Positions 4,776 through 5,349 of a DNA stretch of 5,349 nucleotides are shown in pieces (within the stretch, counting starts at the first letter, position 1; every line of letters starts with the position of its first letter). Made by a program: the position numbers and the translations under genes. Origin of the DNA: Methanobacteriota archaeon (GTDB lineage Archaea; Halobacteriota; Bog-38; Methanoflorentales; Methanoflorentaceae); contig JAJRBK010000063.1 of NCBI GenBank assembly GCA_028679495.1, forward strand, positions 1 to 5,349. The letters are read 5' to 3'. The notes beneath the pieces are model-generated. The model was not told the DNA's origin. It ran no database searches and saw only the letters and a list, made by a program, of their open reading frames with translations.

Positions 4776-5349
4776 TTACCACAGTCCTTTCGCGAGATTG
4801 CGCTTATGCAGCGCACGTGCCAATAGAATGAACGCAACGCTAAAGCCAATTAGTGCGACCCAGTCGAGAATGAGAGGTATCGCTGAGGAGCCGAGCAAGC
4901 CGAGATCTAATCCATCGACGAGGTAGGTGACAGGTGAGCAGTAAGCAGCAATTTTTGCTATTCCTTGCAAGCTCGCAACAGGGACGAAAATGCCACTAAT
5001 AAAGATCAAAGGGAAGCGGATTACGTTAGCGAGCATCATCACCGTCGAAGGATTGGTGCTTGCCGGGGACGCGAGAAGCACACCGAGCGATGAAAAACAG
5101 AATGCTCCTATCAGAAGGCTCACCGCCACAACGACGATCCCAGCAACGCTCATCGTGTAATTAAACCCTATAACTCCCAGCGCCAAGATGATAACGTTGA
5201 TAATGATGCCATAGAGCGTGCCAGCAACGATGTCCCCCAAAATCAGGGTATCTATTGTAACCGGAAAGGACAGTAATCGCTCATAGGTGCTTGTGCGTTT
5301 CTCCCACGGCGTGATAAGCGGGCCAACCGACGAGGCAACGAAGAAGACA
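4776..5349 (-). CDS. ABC-2 type transporter permease, C-terminal part (start beyond right edge)
   Basis: The frame is open from the right edge to a TAA at 4776, so 190 C-terminal residues are visible and the N-terminus lies outside. The first visible stretch reads PLITPWEKRTSTYERLLSFP, typical of the cytoplasmic loop of DrrB/ABC-2 permeases after the first membrane helices. It is followed by about four hydrophobic segments: one in TLYGIIINVIILALGVIGF, one in AGIVVVAVSLLIGAFCFSS, one containing FPLIFISGIFVPV (the ABC-2 family hallmark region) and one near the C-terminus in DWVALIGFSVAFILLA. SPVTYLVDGLDLG after the hallmark also fits the family. The protein would form the membrane half of an exporter with a separate ATPase, presumably encoded upstream outside the window. 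An internal TTG at 5238-5240 could be mistaken for a start but the coding frame clearly continues through it. The substrate is unknown, and a link to the nitrogenase-like cassette is not shown because 226 bases with a likely promoter separate them. Confidence 0.9.
   Translation of the reverse strand, partial: VFFVASSVGPLITPWEKRTSTYERLLSFPVTIDTLILGDIVAGTLYGIIINVIILALGVIGFNYTMSVAGIVVVAVSLLIGAFCFSSLGVLLASPASTNPSTVMMLANVIRFPLIFISGIFVPVASLQGIAKIAAYCSPVTYLVDGLDLGLLGSSAIPLILDWVALIGFSVAFILLARALHKRNLAKGLW

Noticed and set aside
1..5349. tRNA, rRNA, CRISPR array, insertion sequence or attachment site
   Set aside because: No cloverleaf, repeat-spacer pattern, transposase motif or terminal inverted repeats were seen on either strand.

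Overview
The window is a block of co-oriented genes, all read from the minus strand, with base composition near 50% G+C. Its core is a compact three-gene nitrogenase-like cassette: a NifD/NifE-like catalytic-type subunit (3119-4549), a NifK/NifN-like partner (1777-3114) and a complete NifH-like iron protein (911-1765). A 71-residue cysteine-containing protein (699-914) is translationally coupled to its 3' end through an ATGA overlap. The style of the flanking genes, and an upstream region that reads better as BRE/TATA than as -35/-10, suggest an anaerobic archaeon of the methanogen or methane/alkane-oxidiser type. This is an inference from recognition, not a computed placement; an anaerobic bacterium is not excluded.

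Layout in the direction of transcription, from high to low coordinates. 4776-5349 is the C-terminal part of an ABC-2 type transport permease that enters from the right edge. 4550-4775 is a 226-base gap with a TATA-like element and a perfect 12-base palindrome just upstream of the cassette. Then come the D/E-like, K/N-like and H-like genes and the 71-residue protein, packed with gaps of 4 and 11 bases and a 4-base overlap. 483-698 is a spacer. 327-482 is a 51-residue zinc-ribbon/rubredoxin-like protein. 142-326 is a spacer holding an interrupted inverted repeat. 1-141 is the N-terminal end of a class I SAM-dependent methyltransferase that leaves through the left edge.

Working model: the H-like protein hydrolyses ATP and passes electrons from its [4Fe-4S] cluster (Cys100, Cys136) to a D/K-type heterodimer. 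Both large subunits keep the three cysteines that hold the P-cluster in nitrogenase. The active site is unlike that of a dinitrogen reductase. The D/E-like subunit keeps a cysteine at the position of the cofactor ligand Cys275, but the residues at His442, His195 and Gln191 (A. vinelandii NifD numbering) are replaced. The K/N-like subunit has Asp at the Cys275 position and His at the His442 position. No nifB, nifEN pair or other cofactor gene lies in the window. The best reading is a nitrogenase-like reductase of unassigned substrate, with gene order D-K-H rather than H-D-K. It is not obviously CfbCD (which has a single D-type subunit) or a true nitrogenase.
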